Shown here piece by piece: positions 1 through 7,227 of a stretch of 10,190 nucleotides of DNA. The notes under the pieces are model-generated. The model worked only from the letters and a program-made list of their open reading frames with translations, was not told the origin of the DNA and made no database searches. The stretch is from DATJSJ01 sp035504175. GTDB lineage: Bacteria; Pseudomonadota; Alphaproteobacteria; Acetobacterales; Acetobacteraceae. Location: NCBI GenBank assembly GCA_035504175.1, contig DATJSJ010000035.1:1-10190 (forward strand), written 5' to 3'. A program made the position numbers and the translations under genes. Numbering within the stretch: the stretch's first letter is position 1; the number at the start of each line of letters is the position of its first letter.

Positions 1-1459
1 CGCCGTGCAGCTCCCCGACGGTGCCTCCGTGCCGCGCACCAGCGAGGTGGTGCGCCGCGTTGAGAAGATCCTCTCGGGCGAGCCCGGCGTGCAGGACGTG
101 CTGTCGATCGTCGGCTTCTCGCTGCTCGACAGCTCGTCCGAGCCGAATGCCGCCTTCATGGTGGCCCGCCTCAAGCCCTTCGCCGACCGCACCGCGGCCG
201 CCGAATCGGCGCAGGCGCTGATCGGCCGCACCTTCGGCGCGGCATCGCAGATCCGCTCGGCGACGGTGTTTCCCTTCAACCTGCCGCCGATCCTCGGGCT
301 CTCGACCAGCGGCGGCTTCGAGTACCAGCTCGAGGCGCTGGAGGGGCAGGACCCCGCCTCGATGGGCAGCGTGATGCGCGGACTGATCGGCGCCGCCAAC
401 CAGGATCCGCGCCTGGCCCGCGTGTTCTCGACCTTCACCGCAAACAACCCGTCGATCTATCTCGACATCGACCGTGCCAAGGCGCAGGCGCTGGGACTGA
501 ACATCAACGACGTGTTCACGGCGCTGCAGGCGACGCTCGGCGGCATCTACATCAACAACTTCAACCTCTACGGCCGCACCTGGCAGGTCAACATCGAGGG
601 CGAGGCGAAGGATCGCAACGACCTCTCCTCGATCTGGCAGATCTACGTGCGCAACAACAAGGGCCAGATGGTGCCGATGCGCGCGATCGCCGATCTGCGC
701 ATCGTGGTCGGGCCGCAGGTGATCACCCGCTACAACAACTACCGCTCGATCACGATCAACGGCAGCCCGGCGCCGGGCGTCTCGTCCGGCACGGCGCTGG
801 CCGCGATGCAGCAGATCTCGGAGAAGACGCTGCCGTCCAACTACTCGTTCGAATGGACCGGCACCGCCTATCAGGAGCATGAGGCGCATGGCCAGACGCC
901 GGTCATTCTCGGCCTCGCCATCCTGTTCGCCTATCTGTTCCTGGTCGCCTTGTACGAGAGCTGGGTGATCCCGGTCCCGGTGCTGCTCTCGGTCGCGGTG
1001 GGCGTGCTCGGCGCGTTCGTCGGCATCCTGTTCGGGCACCTGGCGCTCGACCTCTCCGCCCAGATCGGCCTCGTCGTGCTGATCGCGCTCGCCGCCAAGA
1101 ACGGCATCCTGATCGTCGAATTCGCCAAGGATCAGCGCGAGGCCGGGCTGCCGATCCGCGACGCGGCCGCCCTCGGGGCGAAGATGCGGTTCCGCGCCGT
1201 GATGATGACCTCGACTGCCTTCATCCTCGGCCTGGTGCCGCTGGTGGTCGCGACCGGGGCGGCACAGATCAGCCGGCGCGACATCGGCACGCCGGTCTTC
1301 GCCGGCATGATCGCGGCAAGCTCGGTCGGCATCTTCACCATCCCGATGCTCTACGTCGTGTTCCAGACCATGCGCGAGCGGACGAAGGCGCGCTTCGCCC
1401 GGTTCCGCAGCCGGCGGCTGCGCAAGCGTGAGCGCGAGCGGGAGACCGCCGCCGAGTGA
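1..1459 (+). CDS. RND multidrug efflux permease, HAE1/AcrB type (C-terminal half, 5' end outside window)
   Basis: Inner-membrane, proton-driven pump subunit that normally works as a trimer with a periplasmic adaptor and an outer-membrane channel. The reading frame is already open at base 2, and the first residues (VQLPDGAS) match the start of the second periplasmic loop in this family, so the gene begins upstream. About 485 residues are visible, against roughly 1,030-1,060 for the family. Residues ~1-290 (counted from base 5) are porter/docking domain. From ~295 the C-terminal helices follow, with the typical ALYESW, GLVVLIALAAKNGILIVEFAKD and TSTAFILG motifs and the GAAQISRRDIGTPVFAGM loop. 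The protein ends in an Arg/Glu-rich cytoplasmic tail of about 30 residues. No outer-membrane factor gene follows; the next gene lies 204 bp away and is unrelated. Substrate cannot be inferred. Family assignment is secure; the specific pump is not. Confidence 0.95.
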   Translation, partial: AVQLPDGASVPRTSEVVRRVEKILSGEPGVQDVLSIVGFSLLDSSSEPNAAFMVARLKPFADRTAAAESAQALIGRTFGAASQIRSATVFPFNLPPILGLSTSGGFEYQLEALEGQDPASMGSVMRGLIGAANQDPRLARVFSTFTANNPSIYLDIDRAKAQALGLNINDVFTALQATLGGIYINNFNLYGRTWQVNIEGEAKDRNDLSSIWQIYVRNNKGQMVPMRAIADLRIVVGPQVITRYNNYRSITINGSPAPGVSSGTALAAMQQISEKTLPSNYSFEWTGTAYQEHEAHGQTPVILGLAILFAYLFLVALYESWVIPVPVLLSVAVGVLGAFVGILFGHLALDLSAQIGLVVLIALAAKNGILIVEFAKDQREAGLPIRDAAALGAKMRFRAVMMTSTAFILGLVPLVVATGAAQISRRDIGTPVFAGMIAASSVGIFTIPMLYVVFQTMRERTKARFARFRSRRLRKRERERETAAE

Positions 1460-1488
1460 GGACGTGCCGGTCGGGCGCCCGGACCGAT

Positions 1489-1510
1489 CGGCTCTCGCAA
1501 TCGTGAGCCG
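1489..1510 (+). terminator. Weak hairpin downstream of the RND gene
   Basis: An inverted repeat CGGCTC (1489-1494) / GAGCCG (1505-1510) with a 10-nt loop lies 29 bp after the permease stop. A two-pair CG/CG extension is possible across a T-T mismatch. No run of T follows, so it is not a standard intrinsic terminator. It may stabilise the mRNA end or be chance in GC-rich DNA. Confidence 0.25.
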
Positions 1511-1555
1511 CGCTGCCCCGAGCCTGTATCGACGGAGTTCGCCGCAACGCCATCC

Positions 1556-1569
1556 GGCCGGGCCCGGCC
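1556..1569. repeat. 14-bp perfect GC palindrome between the RND and Mo-hydroxylase genes
   Basis: GGCCGGGCCCGGCC is a perfect palindrome with no spacer. It is followed by TCTTGGCC and a short pyrimidine stretch (CTTTCCC). It could be part of a terminator for the upstream gene, a protein-binding dyad, or a chance product of high GC. No function can be assigned from sequence alone. Confidence 0.5.
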
Positions 1570-1614
1570 TCTTGGCCTTTCCCACCCGAACCGTACATGG
1601 TGATACCGAGACCC

Positions 1615-1630
1615 CGCCCGGGCCCGGGCG
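1615..1630. repeat. 16-bp perfect GC palindrome just upstream of the Mo-hydroxylase start
   Basis: CGCCCGGGCCCGGGCG is a perfect palindrome ending 33 bp before the ATG of the molybdenum hydroxylase gene and 17 bp before its GAAGGA ribosome binding site (1648-1653). It shares the GGGCCC core with the palindrome at 1556-1569. Its position would suit an operator or a 5'-UTR structure, but this is inference; GC-rich background makes such palindromes less surprising. Confidence 0.5.
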
Positions 1631-1663
1631 CGGCCGTCAGCGAACCCGAAGGATTGCCGCTTC

Positions 1664-3982
1664 ATGACCAAGTTCGGCCTCGCCCAACCCGTGCGCCGCG
1701 TGGAGGATCCGCGCCTGCTGCTCGGTCATGGTCGCTACACGGATGACATCCAGCTTCCCGGCCTGGTGCACGGCGTGGTGCTGCGCAGCCCGCATGCGGC
1801 GGCCAGGATCGCGTCGATCGACGTCGCCGGCGCGCGCACGGCGCCGGGCGTGCTCGCGGTCTATACCGCCGCGGACCTCAACGCCGACGGCATCGGGTCG
1901 CTGCCCTGCGCGGCGCTGCTGACCAATCGCGACGGATCGAAGCAGACCGCGGTGCCGCATCCGGCACTCGCCGACGGCATGGTGCGACATGTCGGCGACC
2001 CGGTCGCCTTCGTCGTCGCCGAATCGCCCAAGGCGGCGCGCGACGCCGCCGAGCTCATCATGGTCGATTACGACATCCAGCCCGCCGCGATCGATCTCGC
2101 GACCGCGACCGATCCCGGCCAGCCGCAGGTCTGGCCCGAGGCGCCGGGCAACGTCGCGTTCGACTGGGAGATCGGCGACCGCGCCAAGACCGCGGCGCTG
2201 TTCGCGCAGGCGGCACATGTCACGCGGCTGACCGTGGTCAACAACCGGATCATCGTCGCCTCGATGGAGGCACGCGCGGCGATCGCCGAATTCCATCCCG
2301 GCGACGACCGGTGGACGCTCTACGCCAACACCCAGGGCGGCTGGCTGCTGCGCGACCTGATGAGCGAGGCGGTGTTCAGGCAACCGGCCGACAAGTTCCG
2401 CGTCATCACGCCCGACGTCGGCGGCGGGTTCGGCATGAAGATCTTCCTCTACGCCGAGCACGTGCTGACCTGCTACGCCGCGCGCAAGCTCGGCCGGCCG
2501 GTGAAATGGGTGAGCGAGCGGAGCGAGGCCTTCCTCTGCGACACGCAGGGCCGCGACAACGTCACGCTGGGCGAGCTGGCGGTTGACGCGAACGGCAGGT
2601 TCCTGGCGCTGCGCACGCGCAACCAGGCGAACATGGGTGCCTATCTCTCGACCTTCGGCCCATATATTCCGACGGTTGCCGGCACCGGCGTGCTGGCCAG
2701 CGTCTACGGCTTCCAGGCGGTCTACGCCAATGTCATCGGCGTCTTCACCAACACGGTGCCGGTCGATGCCTATCGCGGCGCCGGGCGGCCGGAGGCGAAC
2801 TACCTGGTGGAGCGACTGATCGACGCCGCGGCGGCGGAGCTCGGCATCGACCGGGTGGAGATCCGCCGGCGCAACATGGTGCCGCCCTCGGCCATGCCGC
2901 ACCGCACGCCGATGGGCAAGACCTATGACAGTGGCGACTTCCACCGCATTCTCGACGTGGCCGTTGGGAAGATGGATTGGGCAGGTTTCCCCGCGCGGCG
3001 GGCGGAGAGCGCGAAGCACGGCAAGCGACGCGGCATCGGCCTCGCCTACTATCTTGAGGCGACCGGCGGCGCGCCGACCGAGCGGGCGGAGATCCGCTTC
3101 GCCGATGACGGGTTCGTCGACGTCTATGTCGGCACGCAATCGACCGGCCAGGGACACGAGACCGCCTACGTGATGCTGACCGCCGACCGGCTCGGCATCG
3201 ACGGCGAGAAGATCCGGGTGCGGCAGGGCGATACCGACACGATCCCGGTCGGCGGCGGCACCGGCGGCGCGCGCAGCCTCTATTCCGAGGGCCAGGCGAT
3301 CCTCGCCACCACCGCGACGGTGATCGAGAAGGGCAAGCGCGCGGCCTCCGAGGTGCTGGAGGCGGCGGTCGCGGATATCGAGTTCGGCGGCGGCCGCTTC
3401 GCCATCGTCGGCACCGATCGGGGGATCGACATCATCGAACTCGCGCAGCAGCAGCGCCGGCGCGCCGAAGCGGGCGAGGACGTCACCACGCTCGATGCGG
3501 CGGAGGTCGCGACCATCGACGCCCACACCTTCCCCAATGGCTGCCACATGGCGGAGGTCGAGGTCGATCCGGAGACCGGCGTCGTCGAGGTGATCCGCTA
3601 CAGCGTCTGCGACGACGTCGGCAAGGCCGTGAACCCGCTGATCGTATGCGGCCAGGTGCATGGCGGCGTCGCGCAGGGGATCGGTCAGGCCGTGCTGGAG
3701 CGTACCGCGTACGATCCGGAGTCGGGGCAGCTCCTGTCCGGCACGTTCATGGACTACGCGCTGCCGCGCGCCGATGATTTGCCGGACATCGAGGTCGAGC
3801 TGATCGAGGTGCCCTGCGCCAGCAATCCGCTCGGCGTGAAGGGCGCGGGCGAGGCCGGCGCGGTCGGCAGCCCGCCCGCGGTCATGAACGCGATCGTCGA
3901 CGCACTGCGCGAGGACGGCGTGGCGCATCTCGACATGCCGGCCACACCCGAGCGCGTCTGGAAGGCGTTGCACGCGGCGTAG
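1664..3982 (+). CDS. Molybdenum hydroxylase large (molybdopterin-binding) subunit, xanthine dehydrogenase / CoxL form II family
   Basis: Catalytic subunit of a xanthine dehydrogenase-family enzyme that uses molybdopterin cytosine dinucleotide to hydroxylate an organic substrate; usual partners are an FAD subunit and a [2Fe-2S] subunit. The length of 772 aa is normal for the family. Residues ~15-130 form the ald_xan_dh a/b hammerhead domain (VEDPRLLLGHGRYTDDI). The cofactor domains carry GGGFGMK (253-259), AYRGAGR (369-375), TGQGHET (494-500) and KGAGEAG (726-732), where Glu730 fits the conserved active-site base. AYRGAGR is the form II loop; the CO dehydrogenase (form I) loop AYRCSFR with its copper-binding Cys is absent, so CO oxidation is unlikely. 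Start ATG 1664 is supported by GAAGGA at 1648-1653. No medium, small or maturation genes lie in the window. Substrate unknown. Confidence 0.95.
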   Translation: MTKFGLAQPVRRVEDPRLLLGHGRYTDDIQLPGLVHGVVLRSPHAAARIASIDVAGARTAPGVLAVYTAADLNADGIGSLPCAALLTNRDGSKQTAVPHPALADGMVRHVGDPVAFVVAESPKAARDAAELIMVDYDIQPAAIDLATATDPGQPQVWPEAPGNVAFDWEIGDRAKTAALFAQAAHVTRLTVVNNRIIVASMEARAAIAEFHPGDDRWTLYANTQGGWLLRDLMSEAVFRQPADKFRVITPDVGGGFGMKIFLYAEHVLTCYAARKLGRPVKWVSERSEAFLCDTQGRDNVTLGELAVDANGRFLALRTRNQANMGAYLSTFGPYIPTVAGTGVLASVYGFQAVYANVIGVFTNTVPVDAYRGAGRPEANYLVERLIDAAAAELGIDRVEIRRRNMVPPSAMPHRTPMGKTYDSGDFHRILDVAVGKMDWAGFPARRAESAKHGKRRGIGLAYYLEATGGAPTERAEIRFADDGFVDVYVGTQSTGQGHETAYVMLTADRLGIDGEKIRVRQGDTDTIPVGGGTGGARSLYSEGQAILATTATVIEKGKRAASEVLEAAVADIEFGGGRFAIVGTDRGIDIIELAQQQRRRAEAGEDVTTLDAAEVATIDAHTFPNGCHMAEVEVDPETGVVEVIRYSVCDDVGKAVNPLIVCGQVHGGVAQGIGQAVLERTAYDPESGQLLSGTFMDYALPRADDLPDIEVELIEVPCASNPLGVKGAGEAGAVGSPPAVMNAIVDALREDGVAHLDMPATPERVWKALHAA

Positions 3983-3991
3983 CGCGGGGCG

Positions 3992-5050
3992 TTATTTCTC
4001 CAGCCAGGCCTCGAAGCGCTCGTCGAGCTTCGCCAGGTTGTCGCGCCAGAAGGTCTGGTCGATCGGCATGCTCTCCTGCAGATGCGCCTGCGTCGCAGGA
4101 GAGATGGCCTTTTGCTCCTGTGAGAGCCTGGCATTCGCGCCCTTGGCGAGGCCGCCGTAGGGAACGAGCGCCTGCAGCGCCGCCTCGCGCTGCGGCTCGC
4201 CGACGAAGCCGAGCAGACTGTAGGCGGCGTCGGTCGCGCCATTGCCTTTGGGGATCGCCCAGAAGCTGACCTCGCTCAGGCTCTGCTTCCATTGGATGCC
4301 GAAATTCCGGTGCTCGGCGCGATTCGCATCGGTGATGCGGATGTTCGGCGCCGACGTCATCAACACCTCGCCGCTGCCGAGAATATGCGCGGCCTCCGCC
4401 GGGGTCTGCCACCACACGACATAGGGCTTGAGCTGATCGAGCTTGCGGAACGCCCGTTCGAGCCCGTCCTTGGTCGCCAGCGTCCGATAAATGTCCGACG
4501 GCGCCACCCCGTCCGCCAGCAGCGCGATCTCGAGATTGGTCTTGGCGCCGCGGCGCAGCCCGCGCTTGCCGGGATACTTGGCGACGTCCCAGAAATCCGC
4601 CCAGGTCGGCATCCCCTGGAACTTGTCGCGATCCCAGGCAAGCACGTAGGCGAACACCCCGGCCCCGACGCCGCAATCGCTGACCCCGCGATCCTCGTAC
4701 CGCGACTTGCCGCCCAGCCGGACCCAGTCGATCTTCTGCAGCCAGCCCCGGGTGCAGCCGATCAGCGTCTCCTCGCCGGGCATCTGCACCAGATCCCAGC
4801 CGGCATCGCCGCCGCCGATTTTGGCCTGCAGCGTCGCCAGCCGGCCGTCCCAGGTCAGTGACGCGACCGGGATCGCCGTGTCCTTGGTGAACGGATCGAA
4901 ATAGACCTGCCGCATGGCAGCGCCCAGCAGGCCGTCGCGCGTGGCCACCGTCAGCCCGCGCGCCAGCGCCGGGCCTGCCAGTGCCGGCGCGCAGGCGGCC
5001 AGCAGCCCGCACAGCCGCGCCGTGCGGCGGATCAGGCGGCGCAGCATCAT
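3992..5050 (-). CDS. Periplasmic substrate-binding protein of an ABC transporter, PotD-like (polyamine type)
   Basis: Extracellular solute-binding protein of 352 aa, expected to deliver a small cationic or organic ligand to an inner-membrane ABC importer. An N-terminal signal sequence is clear: basic RRLIRRTAR, a hydrophobic stretch, then probable signal peptidase I sites after ALA at residue 25 or 30. LAAC at 17-20 also fits a lipobox, so a lipoprotein is possible. The mature part has PotD-like landmarks: LTWDGRLATLQ (65-75), WDLVQMPG (85-92), FWDVAKYPGKRGLRRG (153-168), VVWWQTPAEAAHILGSGEVLMTSA (split over 211-234) and FWAIPKG (263-269). Cys99 and Cys126 sit where related proteins form a disulfide. 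ATG 5050 has GAGGAG at 5063-5068 upstream on this strand. No permease or ATPase gene is adjacent, so it is an orphan here. It converges on the molybdenum hydroxylase gene with a 9-bp gap. Polyamine specificity is inferred from family only. Confidence 0.9.
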   Translation of the reverse strand: MMLRRLIRRTARLCGLLAACAPALAGPALARGLTVATRDGLLGAAMRQVYFDPFTKDTAIPVASLTWDGRLATLQAKIGGGDAGWDLVQMPGEETLIGCTRGWLQKIDWVRLGGKSRYEDRGVSDCGVGAGVFAYVLAWDRDKFQGMPTWADFWDVAKYPGKRGLRRGAKTNLEIALLADGVAPSDIYRTLATKDGLERAFRKLDQLKPYVVWWQTPAEAAHILGSGEVLMTSAPNIRITDANRAEHRNFGIQWKQSLSEVSFWAIPKGNGATDAAYSLLGFVGEPQREAALQALVPYGGLAKGANARLSQEQKAISPATQAHLQESMPIDQTFWRDNLAKLDERFEAWLEK

Positions 5051-5465
5051 CGGCCGGTCGCGCTCCTCCCCCGGGACGCGACCCTAGCCCTTGGGCATCG
5101 GCCGCGGCAACGCGCCCGGACCGGCAAGGCCCGCCCGCCGGCGCGCCGGCCCTGCCCGGCACCCCCGGGCCCCGCAGCGCCCCAAGCCGGATCCGCGGGG
5201 GCGGGCCTGTTCCTGCCCGGCATGGCATGGCATCGTGCCCTGAGACGACATGCACCGGGACGAAGCGGGAACGAAGCGACCTTGCGATGGCCGGGCAGGG
5301 TTCCGACCTTGAGATGCGCGGCCCGGCGGTGCCGGGTGGCGCGACGATCCGCGAGACGCTCGATCTCCCTGATTGCGGAGGGTTGCAGCATCGTTCCTTT
5401 CGGGCAACCGCCCATGCAGCATGGCGTTGAGCGGGGGACATTCCCCGATGCAGGAGGATCCGGCA
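5051..5465. other. 415-bp divergent intergenic region with small dyads and short repeats
   Basis: This stretch separates the divergent binding-protein and DUF883-like genes and should hold both promoters. Open frames cross it, but their translations are Arg/Pro/Ala-rich and match nothing I know. Visible structures are a 14-bp palindrome GCCGGCGCGCCGGC (5137-5150); GGCAT three times in tandem (5219-5233); a near-direct repeat CGGGACGAAG / CGGGAACGAAG (5256-5276); a hairpin CCCGGC-GGT-GCCGGG (5322-5336); an inverted repeat GGTTGC (5381-5386) / GCAACC (5404-5409); an odd dyad CCATGC-A-GCATGG (5412-5424); and a hairpin GGGGA-CAT-TCCCC (5434-5446). I found no convincing -35/-10 pair, and a GGAAC box at 5268-5272 lacks a correctly spaced GTT for an EcfG-type promoter. 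Confidence 0.6.
5452..5457 (+). promoter_or_regulatory. Shine-Dalgarno AGGAGG that sets the DUF883-like start
   Basis: A full AGGAGG lies 8 bp before ATG 5466. An in-frame ATG at 5448 and earlier in-frame starts also exist, but the 5448 start would overlap this site and the residues it adds do not look like the family. The site therefore favours ATG 5466. Confidence 0.8.
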
Positions 5466-5735
5466 ATGGCCGTGGACGATTCGATCAACAACGCCGCCGA
5501 CGATGCCAAGGCGCAGATCGCACAGCTCCGGCGTCAGGTGGAGCAGTTGATGAGCGAGCGGGTGACGCCGGTACTCGCCGACGCCGCCGGGCGGGCGCAG
5601 GACGCGGCACAGCGGGCGCGGGATTTCACCAGCGAGCAGGCCGAGATGATCACCGAGAGGGTGCGCGAACAGCCGCTTCTCGCGGTGCTGATCGCCGCCG
5701 GCGTCGGGTTTCTGATCGGCCGCATCGCCCGCTAG
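5466..5735 (+). CDS. DUF883 / ElaB-YqjD-like small membrane-anchored protein
   Basis: Predicted 89-aa protein. Residues ~1-68 are polar and mostly helical (Gln/Ala/Arg/Glu-rich, coiled-coil-like, e.g. AQIAQLRRQVEQLM). Residues ~70-87 (PLLAVLIAAGVGFLIGRI) form a single C-terminal membrane segment with a Gly-spaced pattern. This layout, amphipathic N-terminus plus a C-terminal GVGFLIG anchor, is the hallmark of the DUF883 family; E. coli YqjD and ElaB are inner-membrane proteins reported to bind ribosomes in stationary phase. That role is family knowledge and not shown for this gene. The start at ATG 5466 rests on the AGGAGG at 5452-5457. The stop codon is immediately followed by the ATG of the next gene, so the two are almost certainly co-translated. 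Confidence 0.85.
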   Translation: MAVDDSINNAADDAKAQIAQLRRQVEQLMSERVTPVLADAAGRAQDAAQRARDFTSEQAEMITERVREQPLLAVLIAAGVGFLIGRIAR

Positions 5736-6176
5736 ATGATGCGCGGCGTCCAGCTCGCGAAGGTCGCGGCCCAGGCCGAAAAGCTGCGACTGCAGAGGCT
5801 GGCGCGCCGCCAGGCATTCCGCGCCGTCTTTGCCGTCGCCGCTTCCGTGTTCGGCCTCGGGGCGCTCGCCTGGGCTCATCTGATCGCATGGTTTCCGCTC
5901 CGGCACGCGATCGGGCCGATCTGGGCCAGCGTGGTGATGACCGGGTTCGACCTGATCCTGGCATTGGTGTTGCTGCTGATGGCCGTGCACTCGGAGCCCG
6001 ACAGCATCGAGCAGGAAGCGATGATGGTCCGGGCCGATGCACTGGCCCGAATGCGCGAAGACGTGATCATCTGGCCGCTGATCGGCCGGGTGGCCCGGCT
6101 GCTGCCGCGCAAATACGTGTATGGCGTGACACTCGCGGCCCTGACGGCGCGGTATCTGGGTTCGCGGACGCGTTGA
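5736..6176 (+). CDS. Phage-holin-3_6 / YqjE-like two-helix inner-membrane protein
   Basis: A 146-aa membrane protein. A basic, helical N-terminus (KLRLQRLARRQ) leads into a first transmembrane segment at about 28-52 and a second at about 62-85, joined by a short loop. A charged cytoplasmic tail follows (SEPDSIEQEAMMVRADALARMRED) and a possible weak third hydrophobic stretch at 126-142. Size, topology and position directly behind a DUF883 gene match the YqjE-type (DUF1469) partner found with YqjD in enterobacteria. The holin name is a family label; nothing here suggests a lysis role. The ATG abuts the preceding TAG and there is no good Shine-Dalgarno of its own, so translational coupling is likely; ATG 5739 is an equally possible start. 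Sequence similarity to YqjE itself is modest, so the family call is tentative. Confidence 0.65.
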   Translation: MMRGVQLAKVAAQAEKLRLQRLARRQAFRAVFAVAASVFGLGALAWAHLIAWFPLRHAIGPIWASVVMTGFDLILALVLLLMAVHSEPDSIEQEAMMVRADALARMREDVIIWPLIGRVARLLPRKYVYGVTLAALTARYLGSRTR

Positions 6177-6216
6177 CGGGCCGGCACCGCGATCGGGCCG
6201 CCGGCTGAGCGGGGAA

Positions 6217-7227
6217 ATGTCGGATCAGCCGACCGTCCTGGCATGGCGCGATCAGCGCGTCGGCCGCCTGCGGCTGCAGCGCGAGCGGGCGCTGAATGCG
6301 CTGGACGCTGCGATGATCGACGCGATCCGCAGCGCGCTGGAGCTCTGGCGGACCATCCCGACTCTGCATGCGGTGGTCATCGAGGCGGCCGGAAGCCGCG
6401 CCTTCTGTGCCGGTGGCGACATCCGCGTGGTGCGGTCGCATGCGCTCGCAGGCGAGACGGCGGCGGTGGAGTCGTTCTTCGCCGGCGAATACGCGCTCAA
6501 TCGTGCGATCGGCGAATATCCCAAACCCTACGTCGCACTGGTCGACGGCATCTGCATGGGTGGCGGCGTCGGTATCTCGGTGCATGGCAGCGCGCGGGTG
6601 GCGACGGAAGCGGCGGTGTTCGCCATGCCGGAGACCGGGATCGGCTTCTTTCCCGATATCGGCGCCACCTTCCTGCTGCCGCGCCTGCCCGGGGCGCTCG
6701 GGATGTATGTCGGCCTGACCAGCGCGCGGATGCAGGGCGCCGATGCGGTGCATGCTGGCCTCGCAACTCATTTCGTTCGGCGCGAGCGGTTGCCGGCCCT
6801 GGCCGCGGCGCTGCCGCGCGACGGCGTCGCCGCGCTGGCCGTCCACGCGGAGCCGCTGCCGGCGGCAGGCTTCGCCCCGCACCGGGCGGCGATCGACCGC
6901 TGCTTCGGCCGCGACTCCGTCCCCGCCATCCTGGCCGCGCTGGCGGCCGAGGAGTCCGACTGGGCCCGGGAGACGACCGCGATCCTGCGATCGCGCTCGC
7001 CGACCAGCCTGTTCCTCACCCACGCCATGCTGACCGCCGGCGCCACGCGCGACCTGCCGGCCTGCCTGGCGGCGGAGCTGGCGCTGACCCGGGCGGTAAC
7101 CCGGCACCCGGATTTCGCCGAGGGGGTGCGCGCGGTGGTGGTGGACAAGGACCAGGCGCCGCGCTGGTCGCCGGCCCGCATCGAGGACGTCGATCCGGGG
7201 CAGATCGCCGCCATGCTGGCGGGCTGA
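6217..7227 (+). CDS. 3-hydroxyisobutyryl-CoA hydrolase-type enoyl-CoA hydratase/isomerase superfamily protein
   Basis: Crotonase-fold enzyme of 336 aa. The pattern is that of 3-hydroxyisobutyryl-CoA hydrolase, which releases 3-hydroxyisobutyrate from its CoA ester in valine breakdown. RAFCAGGDIR (61-70) and GICMGGGVGIS (111-121) form the oxyanion hole. FAMPETGIGFFPDIGATFLLPRLPG covers 135-159 (given as family signature), with Glu139 and Asp147 at the expected active-site positions. SPTSL (261-265) and DFAEGVRAVVVDKDQAPRW (299-317) are C-terminal signatures that separate this group from ordinary enoyl-CoA hydratases, which are shorter (~260 aa). The start ATG has only a weak GGGGA very close upstream. 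The gene sits 40 bp after the YqjE-like gene and 65 bp before the dehydratase. No other valine-catabolic gene is visible, so the true substrate could be a different 3-hydroxyacyl-CoA. Confidence 0.88.
   Translation: MSDQPTVLAWRDQRVGRLRLQRERALNALDAAMIDAIRSALELWRTIPTLHAVVIEAAGSRAFCAGGDIRVVRSHALAGETAAVESFFAGEYALNRAIGEYPKPYVALVDGICMGGGVGISVHGSARVATEAAVFAMPETGIGFFPDIGATFLLPRLPGALGMYVGLTSARMQGADAVHAGLATHFVRRERLPALAAALPRDGVAALAVHAEPLPAAGFAPHRAAIDRCFGRDSVPAILAALAAEESDWARETTAILRSRSPTSLFLTHAMLTAGATRDLPACLAAELALTRAVTRHPDFAEGVRAVVVDKDQAPRWSPARIEDVDPGQIAAMLAG

Noticed and set aside
1637..3973. A minus-strand open frame of 778 codons opposite the molybdenum hydroxylase gene.
   Set aside because: Its translation is His/Arg/Asp/Gly-rich with no recognisable domain. 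It is the antisense echo of a strongly biased GC-rich gene whose sense product has every family motif.
1664..3982. Aerobic carbon monoxide dehydrogenase (CoxL form I).
   Set aside because: The active-site loop is AYRGAGR, not AYRCSFR, so the copper-binding cysteine needed for CO oxidation is missing.
5268..5272. A GGAAC box that might be the -35 of an EcfG general-stress promoter for the DUF883-like gene.
   Set aside because: There is no GTT at the required 16-17 bp spacing downstream; the nearest GTT is 27 bp away.
3882..5990. A minus-strand open frame of 702 codons covering the binding-protein gene in another frame and reaching into the DUF883/holin pair.
   Set aside because: It crosses gene ends and the intergenic region without any conserved motif, while the overlapping real genes have signal peptides, ribosome binding sites and family signatures.
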